A stretch of DNA of 64,000 nt from JANQIO01 sp965601975 (GTDB lineage Bacteria; Pseudomonadota; Gammaproteobacteria; Pseudomonadales; Halieaceae). The notes under the pieces are model-generated. The model had not been told where the DNA came from. It ran no database searches and was given only the letters and a program-made list of their open reading frames with translations. The stretch lies in NCBI GenBank assembly GCA_965601975.1, contig OZ271856.1, forward strand, positions 4,526,001 through 4,590,000, read 5' to 3'. A program made the position numbers and the translations under genes. This document shows positions 9,453 through 17,722 of this stretch, piece by piece (within the stretch, counting starts at the first letter, position 1; each line of letters starts with the position of its first letter).

Positions 9453-9494
9453 GCTGAAGGTCTGGTGAGGGTCTGGTGCGCGAGGGTCAATTGA

Positions 9495-10670
9495 ATGGAG
9501 CTTGAATTCACCGCCGAGGAGCAGGCCTTCCAGCAGGAGGTGCGCAGCTTCCTCGAAGACAGCTACCCGGATCATATTCGTGAAGCCACGGCCAAAACCG
9601 CTACGGTTTTTGTCGACGCCCCGCCCGCCATGGAGTGGCAGAAGATCCTGGTGGAAAAGGGCTGGGCAGTTCCGAGTTGGCCCGAGGAATGGGGCGGCAC
9701 AAACTGGACCGCCACCCAGAAGTACATCTGGGCCATGGAATGCTCCCGCGCCGGCACGCCGGCCTACAACCCGCTTTCCCTGCAACTGCTCGCGCCTGTA
9801 CTGATGGAATTCGGCAGCGACGAGCAGAAGCAGAAATACCTGCCGAGAATGCTGTCCGGCGAGCACTACTGGTGCCAGGGTTTCTCCGAGCCGGGCTCCG
9901 GTTCGGATCTCGCCAGCCTCAAGCTGAAGGCCGAGCGCCAGGGCGACCACTACCTGGTCAACGGTTCCAAGCTCTGGCAAACCCACGCCCAGTTTTCCGA
10001 CCATATTTTCTGCCTGGTGCGCACCAGCAGCGAGGGCCGGCCCCAGCAGGGCATCAGCTTCCTGCTGATCGACATGTCCACGCCCGGCGTGAAGGTGGAC
10101 CCGATCATCACCATGGGTCTGGACCACGAGGTCAACCAGGTGTTCTTCGAAGACGTGATCGTCCCACTGGAGAACCTGGTGGGAGAGGAAGGTGACGGAT
10201 GGAAGCATGCCAAGTTCCTGCTGGAACACGAGCGCGGCGGCGGCAGCTCGGCCTATCGACGCCTGGCGGAACTCGAGCACCTCAAGGCTATCGTCGCCGA
10301 CGTGCAGGCGGACGATCCTGACTTCAACAGCGACCTCGGCTACTCCAAGACCATCGCCCGCATCGAGATCGACCTGAAGGCGCTGGAAATCATGGAGCTG
10401 CGGATTTTGTCGGACCTGGCCGAGGGCAAGATGCCGGGCGCTGAATCCTCCATGCTCAAACTCACGACCGTGGATATCGAACAGCGTATCCACCAGCTGG
10501 CGGTGGACGTGCTCGGCTACCACGGCCTGCCTTTCAAACAGGACGACGTCGGTCCGGCCTACGCGTCGACGGTAATACCCACCTACCTGAACAGCCGCGC
10601 CGCCTCGATTTTCGGCGGCAGCCAGGAAGTACAGAAGAACATCATCGCCAAGGCGGTGTTGGGTCTGTAG
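9495..10670 (+). CDS. acyl-CoA dehydrogenase
   Basis: A 391-residue FAD-dependent dehydrogenase. FSEPGSGSDLASL is the signature around the FAD/substrate site, DHEVNQVFFEDVIVP follows, and the C-terminal FGGSQEVQKNIIAKAVLGL is the FAD-binding end. The N-terminal helical domain is intact. It catalyses alpha,beta-desaturation of an acyl-CoA. The sequence resembles FadE-type enzymes acting on bulky substrates, but the class is not decided by motifs. Ten bases separate it from the Rieske gene. Confidence 0.92.
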   Translation: MELEFTAEEQAFQQEVRSFLEDSYPDHIREATAKTATVFVDAPPAMEWQKILVEKGWAVPSWPEEWGGTNWTATQKYIWAMECSRAGTPAYNPLSLQLLAPVLMEFGSDEQKQKYLPRMLSGEHYWCQGFSEPGSGSDLASLKLKAERQGDHYLVNGSKLWQTHAQFSDHIFCLVRTSSEGRPQQGISFLLIDMSTPGVKVDPIITMGLDHEVNQVFFEDVIVPLENLVGEEGDGWKHAKFLLEHERGGGSSAYRRLAELEHLKAIVADVQADDPDFNSDLGYSKTIARIEIDLKALEIMELRILSDLAEGKMPGAESSMLKLTTVDIEQRIHQLAVDVLGYHGLPFKQDDVGPAYASTVIPTYLNSRAASIFGGSQEVQKNIIAKAVLGL

Positions 10671-10680
10671 GAGCAGGGCC

Positions 10681-11856
10681 ATGCATGCGGATGCCTTAAA
10701 AGAAGAAGCGAAGATCCTGCTGGACTTCGTCGAGCGCAAGACCTGCACGCTGGAAGACAGCGTCATGGAAATCGACAGCGCCGAGTATTCCGACAGCGCC
10801 CTGTTTGAGCGCGAGCGCATTGAGCTGTTCCGCAACTACCCGCAGTTCGTCGGGCCAAGCTGCAAGCTGCGCGAGCCGGGTGACTTTTACGCCTTTGACG
10901 ATACCGGCATCCCGCTGATCGTGGTGCGCAAGCACGACGGCTCACTGGGAGGCTACCTGAACATCTGTTCCCACCGGGGCGCCCCCCTGGGGGACGGCAT
11001 GGGACAGGCCAAAAAGCAGAAGATGCTGTCCTGCCCCTACCACGCCTGGTCCTACGATCTTGACGGCCAGCTGGTCGGCGTGCCATTCGGCAAGGACGGC
11101 TTCACCGACATGGACAAGGCCGGCCGCTGCCTGAAGACCGTGGACGTGCAGGAACGCGACGGCATGATCTTCGTGATGCCGAACCCCGAGCTCAGCTTTG
11201 ACATCGACGAGACCCTGGGCGGCCTGGGCCGGCAGATCGAGGGCTTTGGCTTCGACAACCATCACCTGTTCGGCATCAAGCGCGTGGAAACCAATATCAG
11301 CTGGAAGCTGAACATGGACACCTTCCACGAGTTCTATCACTTCGACGCCCTGCACCCGGACACGATCGCGCAGATGTCCTACAACAACATCTGCCACTAC
11401 CGGCAGTTCGGCCGCAATCACTCCATGAGTTCGCCGACCCTGGCGATCAATGAGCTGAAGGAACAGGACGAGGCGGACTGGCAGGCACGGGAGTACCTGA
11501 GCTTCGTCAACTACATCTTCCCCAACACGGTGATCTTCGTGGTGGCCGACCACTTCCAGACCTGGCGCGTATACCCCATCAACCAGCAGAAGTCGGTGGT
11601 GTACCACAGCATGTACCTGCCTGAAGCGCCCGCCACCGAGGAAGATCGCGCGGAGAAGGAAGCCTTTTTCCAGATGATCAATGACGTGGCGGTGACCGAG
11701 GACTACAGCCTGGTGGAAAAAATCCAGCGCACCCTCAATGCCGGCCTCGAGCGCTCGGTGCTGGTGGGACGCAACGAACCCGGCGTGCAGAACATGCACC
11801 GCCAGATTCGCGAGCTGCTGTCGCCCGCAGACATTATTCGTTTACAAAACAACTAG
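10681..11856 (+). CDS. Rieske non-haem iron oxygenase, alpha subunit
   Basis: A 391-residue ring-hydroxylating-type oxygenase. The Rieske 2Fe-2S ligands are C96-x-H98 and C118-x2-H121. The catalytic iron region reads NMDTFHEFYHFDALHPDT, containing the two histidines of the facial triad. There is no beta subunit or reductase gene nearby, so the oxygenase is probably a homotrimer fed by distant electron carriers. It is in the site B operon between an acyl-CoA dehydrogenase and a 2-oxoacid dehydrogenase, implying hydroxylation or demethylation of the pathway substrate. Confidence 0.92.
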   Translation: MHADALKEEAKILLDFVERKTCTLEDSVMEIDSAEYSDSALFERERIELFRNYPQFVGPSCKLREPGDFYAFDDTGIPLIVVRKHDGSLGGYLNICSHRGAPLGDGMGQAKKQKMLSCPYHAWSYDLDGQLVGVPFGKDGFTDMDKAGRCLKTVDVQERDGMIFVMPNPELSFDIDETLGGLGRQIEGFGFDNHHLFGIKRVETNISWKLNMDTFHEFYHFDALHPDTIAQMSYNNICHYRQFGRNHSMSSPTLAINELKEQDEADWQAREYLSFVNYIFPNTVIFVVADHFQTWRVYPINQQKSVVYHSMYLPEAPATEEDRAEKEAFFQMINDVAVTEDYSLVEKIQRTLNAGLERSVLVGRNEPGVQNMHRQIRELLSPADIIRLQNN

Positions 11857-11874
11857 AGAAACAGGAGAGCTAAC

Positions 11875-12852
11875 GTGGCCATTCCGAAGGAAAAGCTGCT
11901 ACAGGCCTATCGGCAGATGAAAACCATCCGCGAGTTTGAAGAGCGGGTGAACGCCGAGATCATGAACGGCCAGATCGCCGGCTTCACCCACCTCTACACC
12001 GGCCAGGAGGCCAATGCCGTGGGCGTCTGCGAACACCTCAGCGACGCGGACACCATCATCTCGACGCATCGGGGTCACGGTCATTGCATCGCCAAGGGCG
12101 CCGACGTCATTGGCATGATGGCGGAGCTGTTCGGCTCATCCGCCGGATTGTGCAAGGGCAAGGGTGGCTCCATGCACGTGGCAGATGTGGAGAAGGGCAT
12201 TCTCGGCGCCAATGGCATCGTCGCCGGCGGCCCGCCCATCTCCGTGGGCTCAGCCCTGGCGGCAAAGATCCGCGGGGATTCCCACGTTGCCGTATCTTTC
12301 TCCGGCGACGGCTCGGTGAACCAGGGCACCTGCTTCGAAGCGATGAATATGGCAGTGGTGCTGAACGTGCCCGCCATCTTCGTTATTGAAAACAATTATT
12401 ACTCCGAGCACACCAGCATCAACTACGCGGTGGGCTGCGATGACCTGAAGGCCCGCACCGAGGCCTTCGGCTTCCCGGTGTTTGTGGCGGACGGCTCCGA
12501 TTTCTTCGACGTCTACGAGGCAGCGGGCAAGGCGATAGAGCACGCCCGCGCCGGTAACGGTCCCGCCGGTGTCTTCGCCGAGCAGGGTCGCTATCACGGC
12601 CACTTCGTCGGCGACCCGCAGACGTACCGCGGTGAAGGCGAGCTGGACGAGCTGCGCGACAAGTATGACTGCCTGAAAAAATTCCGGGCCAGGATGGACG
12701 AGACCGGCGAACTCACCAGCGATGAACTCGACGCGGTGGACGCCGAGGTCATGGCGCTGATCGACCGGGCGGTGGATGAGGCCAAGGCCGCGCCGCGGCC
12801 CACGCCGGAAGAAGTCACCGAAGACGTCTACATCAACTACGGCACGGCCTGA
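11875..12852 (+). CDS. thiamine-diphosphate 2-oxoacid/acetoin dehydrogenase E1 alpha
   Basis: A 325-residue E1 alpha subunit. The start is GTG at 11875 behind an AGGAGAG ribosome site. The ThDP/Mg motif is GDGSVNQG followed by a conserved ENNYYS region, and the phosphorylation-loop-like HRGHGHC and GKGGSMH are present. It decarboxylates a 2-oxo acid or cleaves acetoin or a related alpha-hydroxyketone, with E1 beta and E2 encoded next. Similarity is closest to AcoA/PdhA of the acetoin group; the true substrate is unknown in this catabolic context. Confidence 0.9.
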   Translation: MAIPKEKLLQAYRQMKTIREFEERVNAEIMNGQIAGFTHLYTGQEANAVGVCEHLSDADTIISTHRGHGHCIAKGADVIGMMAELFGSSAGLCKGKGGSMHVADVEKGILGANGIVAGGPPISVGSALAAKIRGDSHVAVSFSGDGSVNQGTCFEAMNMAVVLNVPAIFVIENNYYSEHTSINYAVGCDDLKARTEAFGFPVFVADGSDFFDVYEAAGKAIEHARAGNGPAGVFAEQGRYHGHFVGDPQTYRGEGELDELRDKYDCLKKFRARMDETGELTSDELDAVDAEVMALIDRAVDEAKAAPRPTPEEVTEDVYINYGTA

Positions 12853-12865
12853 GGAGGATAAGACC

Positions 12866-13867
12866 ATGGCAGAGAAAACCATGCGTGATGCCATCAACGA
12901 GGCCCTGCACCAGGCGATGGCGGAAGACGAAAGCGTATTTGTGATCGGCGAAGACGTGGCCGGCTGCAGCGGCAGTGAAGGCGACGTCGGCAGCGTCGGC
13001 GGCGTTTTCGGCGTGACCAGCGGCATTTACAAGAAGTATCCCGACCGCTGCATCGACACACCGATTTCCGAGTCGGCCATTGTCGGCGCCGCGGCCGGCG
13101 CTGCCCTGGTTGGCATGCGCCCGGTGGCAGAAATCATGTTCGCCGACTTCATCGGCGTGTGCATGGACCAGATCGTCAACCAGATGGGCAAGTTCCGCTA
13201 CATGTTCGGCGGCAAGTCCAAGTGCCCGGCGGTGATTCGCTTCGCCTCCGGCGGCGGCTTCTCTGCCGCGGGCCAGCACAGCCAGGCCATGTACCAGGTG
13301 ATGACGTCTTTTCCGGGGCTGAAGGTGGTCATCCCCTCGAACGCCTATGATGCCAAGGGCCTGATGCTGCAGGCCATCAAGGAAGACGACCCGGTGCTGT
13401 TCTTCGAACCGAAGATTCTTTACCAGGAGACCTGCGAGGTCCCGGACGAGATGTACACCATCCCCTTCGGCGAAGCGGCCTTTGTACGCGAGGGCGACGA
13501 CTGCACGGTGGTGGCCTTCGGCCAGATGGTGCCCAAGGCCGCACAGGCCATCGACGCCCTGGAGGAAGAAGGTATCAGCTGCGACCTGATCGACCCTCGC
13601 ACCAGCTCACCGCTGGATACCGGCGCGATCCTCGAGTCCGTCGAGGCTACCGGCCGCCTGGTCGTGGTGGACGAGGCCCCGCCCCGCTGCGGCCTGACCG
13701 CGGACGTGGCGGCACTGGCCGCGGATAAGGCTTTCAAGAGCCTGAAAGGCCCGATCAAACAGGTCTGCGCGCCCCACAGCCCGACGCCCTTCTCGCCGGA
13801 GCTGGAAGCGGCCTACCTGCCCAGCGTTGAAAAGATCCAGGCGGCGATCAAGGAGACCATGGCGTAG
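12866..13867 (+). CDS. 2-oxoacid/acetoin dehydrogenase E1 beta
   Basis: A 333-residue transketolase-like E1 beta subunit. ATG 12866 follows GAGGAGGAT; the frame opens 90 bases earlier but overlaps the alpha gene. Typical motifs are DTPISESAIVGAAAGAAL, FADFIGVCMDQIVNQ and the C-terminal LVVVDEAPPRCG. It forms an alpha2beta2 E1 with the preceding product. Gap to E2 is four bases. Confidence 0.92.
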   Translation: MAEKTMRDAINEALHQAMAEDESVFVIGEDVAGCSGSEGDVGSVGGVFGVTSGIYKKYPDRCIDTPISESAIVGAAAGAALVGMRPVAEIMFADFIGVCMDQIVNQMGKFRYMFGGKSKCPAVIRFASGGGFSAAGQHSQAMYQVMTSFPGLKVVIPSNAYDAKGLMLQAIKEDDPVLFFEPKILYQETCEVPDEMYTIPFGEAAFVREGDDCTVVAFGQMVPKAAQAIDALEEEGISCDLIDPRTSSPLDTGAILESVEATGRLVVVDEAPPRCGLTADVAALAADKAFKSLKGPIKQVCAPHSPTPFSPELEAAYLPSVEKIQAAIKETMA

Positions 13868-13871
13868 CGTT

Positions 13872-15101
13872 ATGGCAGACATCTACCCGATTGCGGTGCC
13901 CAAGTGGGGTATCGAGATGGTGGAAGGCACCATCAATACCTGGAACAAGTCCGAGGGCGACGCCATCGCCAAGGGCGATGAAGTGTTCGAGATGGAGTCC
14001 GACAAGATCGTCAACGTCTGGGACTCGCCGGTAGACGGTGTACTGCGCCGCGTCATTGCCGAGGAAGGCGACGCCCACCCGGTGGGCGCACTGCTGGGTG
14101 TGATCGCAACAGCGGACGTCTCGGACGCGGATATCGATGCCTTTATCGCCAGCTACTCCGGTGACAGTCATCCCCGCGAAAGCGGGGACCCAGGAGCTTC
14201 TGCCGAAGACATGGATTCCCGCCTGCGCGGGAATGAGGGTGCTACCGCGCCGTCGCCTGCGAAGGCTGCATCCGCAGGTCCCGGCGGTGATGCCTACACG
14301 CGCTCCTCGCCGTCGGTGCGCAAGCTGGCGGATGAGCTGGGCGTGGACCTCAATACCGTGGAGGGTACAGGGCGAAGAGGCCGGATTACGGAAGACGACG
14401 TGCGCGCCGCGTCCGGCGGTGGCGGCGCCGCAGAGGATGTGGAAATCATCCCACTGTCGGCAACGCGCAAGACCATTGCCAAGCGCCTGACCGAAGCCAA
14501 GCAGACCATCCCCCACTTCTACCTGACCGTGGATTACGAGCTGGACGGGCTGCTCGCGCATCGTGCAACGCTCAACGAGAGCGGCGATGCCAGGGTCTCG
14601 GTCAACGATCTGATCGTCTGGTGCGTGGCCCAGGCCCTGATGAAGGAACCGCGGGTCAACGTGAACCTGGTGGGAGACGATATCCACCAGTTCAAGCAGG
14701 CCAACGTCTCCGTGGCCATCGCCACCGACGATGGCCTCTACCCGGCGACCATTCGCGGCGCTGACGGCATGAGCCCTGCAGACATCGCCACGGCGACTGC
14801 TGCCCTGGCCGAGAAAGCGAAAACCGGCAAGCTGGTCGCCGAGGACATCAGCGGCGGCTCCTTCACGGTCTCCAACCTGGGCATGTTCGGGGTCGGCAAC
14901 TTCACCGCCATCGTGAACCCACCCATGGGCGCCATCCTGGCGCTGGGCAAGGGAGAGCAAAAGGTTGTGGTGAAAGACGGCGAACAGGCCGTGGCCACCA
15001 TGATCAGCGCGACCCTGTCCTGTGACCACCGGGTCATCGACGGCGCCGTGGGGGCTAAGTTCCTGCAGGTGCTGGGCGAGGAAATCGCCGCGCTGGGGTA
15101 G
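13872..15101 (+). CDS. 2-oxoacid/acetoin dehydrogenase E2 (lipoyl acyltransferase)
   Basis: A 409-residue E2. A single lipoyl domain has its lysine at K45 (ESDKI), a peripheral subunit-binding domain spans roughly residues 140-177 (VRKLADELGVDL, GRRGRITEDDV), and the acyltransferase domain ends with the HRVIDG motif, H386. The linker between lipoyl and binding domains (about residues 98-122) is encoded by a palindromic intergenic-type repeat inserted in frame. No E3 lipoamide dehydrogenase gene follows, so the complex must borrow E3. Last gene of the site B operon. Confidence 0.92.
   Translation: MADIYPIAVPKWGIEMVEGTINTWNKSEGDAIAKGDEVFEMESDKIVNVWDSPVDGVLRRVIAEEGDAHPVGALLGVIATADVSDADIDAFIASYSGDSHPRESGDPGASAEDMDSRLRGNEGATAPSPAKAASAGPGGDAYTRSSPSVRKLADELGVDLNTVEGTGRRGRITEDDVRAASGGGGAAEDVEIIPLSATRKTIAKRLTEAKQTIPHFYLTVDYELDGLLAHRATLNESGDARVSVNDLIVWCVAQALMKEPRVNVNLVGDDIHQFKQANVSVAIATDDGLYPATIRGADGMSPADIATATAALAEKAKTGKLVAEDISGGSFTVSNLGMFGVGNFTAIVNPPMGAILALGKGEQKVVVKDGEQAVATMISATLSCDHRVIDGAVGAKFLQVLGEEIAALG
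14166..14237 (+). repeat. small palindromic repeat element inside the E2 gene
   Basis: Two perfect hairpins: CCCCGC/GCGGGG (14172-14187) and ATTCCCGC/GCGGGAAT (14215-14234). The ends GTCATCCCCGC and GCGGGAATGAG are near-inverted repeats. This is the layout of small non-autonomous or REP-like elements whose translation (SHPRESGDP...DSRLRGNE) is often seen as a contaminant in proteobacterial ORFs. About 72 bases, so the frame is kept. Confidence 0.75.
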
Positions 15102-15173
15102 TCACTGGGGAGGCTAGGACGCTGACGCGTTATACTACGGCCCCAGGAATCGGACACACCCAGCAGTATCCCC

Positions 15174-16928
15174 ATGACGCATCCTCCGCCGCATAGCGGC
15201 GGTATTTCCCGCAGAACCTTCGTCACCGGACTCGCCGCCGGCTGCGGACTGCTGGGCCTTTCTGCTGCAAGAGCCGCGCAGGCGCAGCTCCGCGGCAACG
15301 AATTCAAACTCGACATCGGCTATACGCCGGTGAACTTCACCGGACGTGACAGACTGGCCACCACCATCAACGGCTCCCTGCCGGCGCCGGTACTGCGCTG
15401 GCGCGAGGGCGACACGGTCACCCTGGACGTCACCAACCGGCTGTCAGAGGACAGCTCCATCCACTGGCACGGCATCATCCTGCCTACCGAGATGGACGGG
15501 GTGCCGGGCATGAGCTTCGCGGGTATCCGTCCCGGGGAGACCTTCCGCTACCGCTTCCAGCTCAACCAGAGCGGCACCTACTGGTATCACAGCCACTCCG
15601 GCTTCCAGGAGCAGACCGGCATGTACGGCGCCATCGTCGTCGAGCCGAAAGACGGCGACAACGACGGCGCCGACCGGGACCACGTTATCGTGCTGTCGGA
15701 CTGGAGCGATGAGGATCCCGGGGCGATCTACGCCAAGCTCAAGAAGGCCAGCCACTACTACAACTTCCAGGAACGCACCGCAGCGGAACTGTGGCGCGAC
15801 ATCCGCGAGAAGGGCGTCAGGGAGACCTGGCGAGACCGCGAGATGTGGAACCAGATGCGCATGAGCGTCGCTGATCTCGCCGACGTCACGGGTTATACCT
15901 ATACCTACCTGATGAACGGCGTCGCCCCTGTCGAGGGCTGGCGCGGTCGCTTCAGTCCCGGGGAGCGGGTGAAGCTGCGCTTCATCAACGGCTCCGCCAT
16001 GAGCATCTTCGACGTTCGCATCCCGGGACTGAAAATGACCGTGGTCGCCGCCGACGGCCAGCCGGTGGAGCCGGTCACCGTGGACGAGTTCAGGATCGGC
16101 ACCGCGGAAACCTACGATGTGATCGTGGAGCCGGCCGGAGACAGTGCCTATACCGTGTTCGCCCAGAGCATCGATCGCACCGGTTACGCCCGCGGCACCC
16201 TGTCGCCCCATCCCGACCTCTCGGCCCCGGTACCGGAGATGGAGCCCGTGACCCGGCTCACCCACGGGGATATGGGAATGGGCCACGGCGACCACGCACA
16301 GCACGGCGGCCATGCGCCCGCGGCGGATATGCACGCAGGCCACCACCATCACGCTCACCACCGTGCGGGCCCCGCGCCCGCCGGCGGCGGCAGCCAGGCG
16401 AAGATCGAGCATGTGGCCACCGAGTTCGGCGCCCATGTGGACATGCGCGCCGAGACGCCGGTCAGTGGCCTCGACGACCCCGGCGTCGGATTGCGCCACC
16501 ACAAGCACCGCTACGGCCGGGACGTATTGACCTACCGGATGCTTCGCAACCGCAATGCGACGGCGGACCCCCGGGACCCCGAACGGGAAATCCAGCTGCA
16601 CCTGACCGGCAATATGAGTCGCTACATGTGGTCGTTCAACGGCATCAAGTTCGCCGACGCGGAGCCGATCCACCTGTCCTACGGCGAGCGGGTGCGCATC
16701 CACCTGGTCAACGACACCATGATGACGCATCCCATTCACCTGCACGGCCTGTGGAGCGAGCTGGAGACCGGGGACGCGGAGCACATCCCCCGCAAGCACA
16801 CGATCCTGGTACAGCCGGGCAAGACCGCGAGCTACCTGGTGACCGCCGACGCCCTGGGCCGCTGGGCCTATCACTGCCACCTGCAGTTCCACATGATGGG
16901 CATGATGCGTGAGGTGCGGGTGTCATGA
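15174..16928 (+). CDS. copA: copper resistance multicopper oxidase CopA
   Basis: A 584-residue periplasmic multicopper oxidase. A twin-arginine signal (SRRTFVTG, RR at 13-14) ends near AQA about residue 38. Copper-ligand motifs are HWHG (97-100), YWYHSHSG, HPIHLHG and the C-terminal HCHLQFHMMGMM. A His/Met-rich segment (GDMGMGHGDHAQHGGH and a run of His) in the middle is typical of CopA and binds copper. It oxidises Cu(I) or sequesters copper. Its stop overlaps the copB start (ATGA). No copRS regulator is adjacent. Confidence 0.93.
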   Translation: MTHPPPHSGGISRRTFVTGLAAGCGLLGLSAARAAQAQLRGNEFKLDIGYTPVNFTGRDRLATTINGSLPAPVLRWREGDTVTLDVTNRLSEDSSIHWHGIILPTEMDGVPGMSFAGIRPGETFRYRFQLNQSGTYWYHSHSGFQEQTGMYGAIVVEPKDGDNDGADRDHVIVLSDWSDEDPGAIYAKLKKASHYYNFQERTAAELWRDIREKGVRETWRDREMWNQMRMSVADLADVTGYTYTYLMNGVAPVEGWRGRFSPGERVKLRFINGSAMSIFDVRIPGLKMTVVAADGQPVEPVTVDEFRIGTAETYDVIVEPAGDSAYTVFAQSIDRTGYARGTLSPHPDLSAPVPEMEPVTRLTHGDMGMGHGDHAQHGGHAPAADMHAGHHHHAHHRAGPAPAGGGSQAKIEHVATEFGAHVDMRAETPVSGLDDPGVGLRHHKHRYGRDVLTYRMLRNRNATADPRDPEREIQLHLTGNMSRYMWSFNGIKFADAEPIHLSYGERVRIHLVNDTMMTHPIHLHGLWSELETGDAEHIPRKHTILVQPGKTASYLVTADALGRWAYHCHLQFHMMGMMREVRVS

Positions 16929-17623
16929 GACGCCGCTGCCTGCTCGCGGCCATTGTGGCGCTGCTGCCGCTGCAATCCCTCGCCATGGGCGACGACCCGC
17001 TGCTGACCATGGTGATGATCGAGCAGATGGAAGTCGGCATCGACGAGAGCCCGACGCCCAGGCGTTTCGAAGGCCAGGCCTGGGCGGGTTACGACCGCCA
17101 CAAACTGTGGCTGAAGAGCGAAGTGGAGCAGGAGGGCGGCAGCACGGAAGCCTCCGAGATTGAACTGCTGTACGGTCGCGCCGTTGCGCCGTTCTGGGAT
17201 TTCCAGGTGGGTTGGCGACACGACTGGGAACCCAGCCCGAGCCAGGACTGGCTGGCCATCGGATTCCAGGGGCTGGCGCCCTACTTCTTCGAGATCGACA
17301 GCACGCTGTACGTCAATGACTCCGGCGAGGCCTCGTTCAGGGCCTCAGCCGAGTATGAACTGCTGCTGACACAGCGACTGGTCCTGACCCCCGAGGTGGA
17401 GGTGGAACTGTTCAGTGACACCGACAAAGACCGCGAGATCGGCAGTGGCCTGTCCACTGTCGAGGCGGGCCTGCGGCTGCGCTACGAGATTCGGCGCGAA
17501 TTTGCCCCTTACATCGGCGTGCACTGGGAGCGGGCCTATGGCAACACCGCCGACTTCATCCGCGATGAAGGCGACAGCGAGGACAGCCTGTTTATCGTCG
17601 CAGGCGTGCGTATCTGGTTCTAG
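16925..17623 (+). CDS. copB: copper resistance protein CopB (outer membrane)
   Basis: A 232-residue exported protein. The signal peptide is MRRRCLLAAIVALLPLQSLA. The mature part (GYDRHKLWLKSEVEQ, YGRAVAPFWDFQVGWRHD, terminal VAGVRIWF) matches CopB outer-membrane barrels and ends in Phe. It lacks the long Met/His-rich N-terminal repeat found in Pseudomonas CopB, with only a short MGDDPLLTMVMIEQM. It is translationally coupled to copA. Confidence 0.88.
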   Translation: MRRRCLLAAIVALLPLQSLAMGDDPLLTMVMIEQMEVGIDESPTPRRFEGQAWAGYDRHKLWLKSEVEQEGGSTEASEIELLYGRAVAPFWDFQVGWRHDWEPSPSQDWLAIGFQGLAPYFFEIDSTLYVNDSGEASFRASAEYELLLTQRLVLTPEVEVELFSDTDKDREIGSGLSTVEAGLRLRYEIRREFAPYIGVHWERAYGNTADFIRDEGDSEDSLFIVAGVRIWF

Positions 17624-17722
17624 GCGCTGCAGCGTGACAGAACGCTGACAGCCCCGTGACCGGTGCTGCGCTCTCGCGATAGACTCCCGCGGATAACTTC
17701 AACAAACTTTGTGAGCCCGCCC

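Noticed and set aside
7854..10835. A 993-residue minus-strand open frame
   Set aside because: Opposite to SDR, ThuA-like and acyl-CoA dehydrogenase genes, which have strong motifs; composition (His/Val/Gly rich) is shadow-like.
13848..15029. A minus-strand frame over the E2 gene
   Set aside because: Shadow of E2; no motifs.
15102..15173. CopR-type box before copA
   Set aside because: Only a TATACT-like -10 is visible; no clear cop-box inverted repeat.
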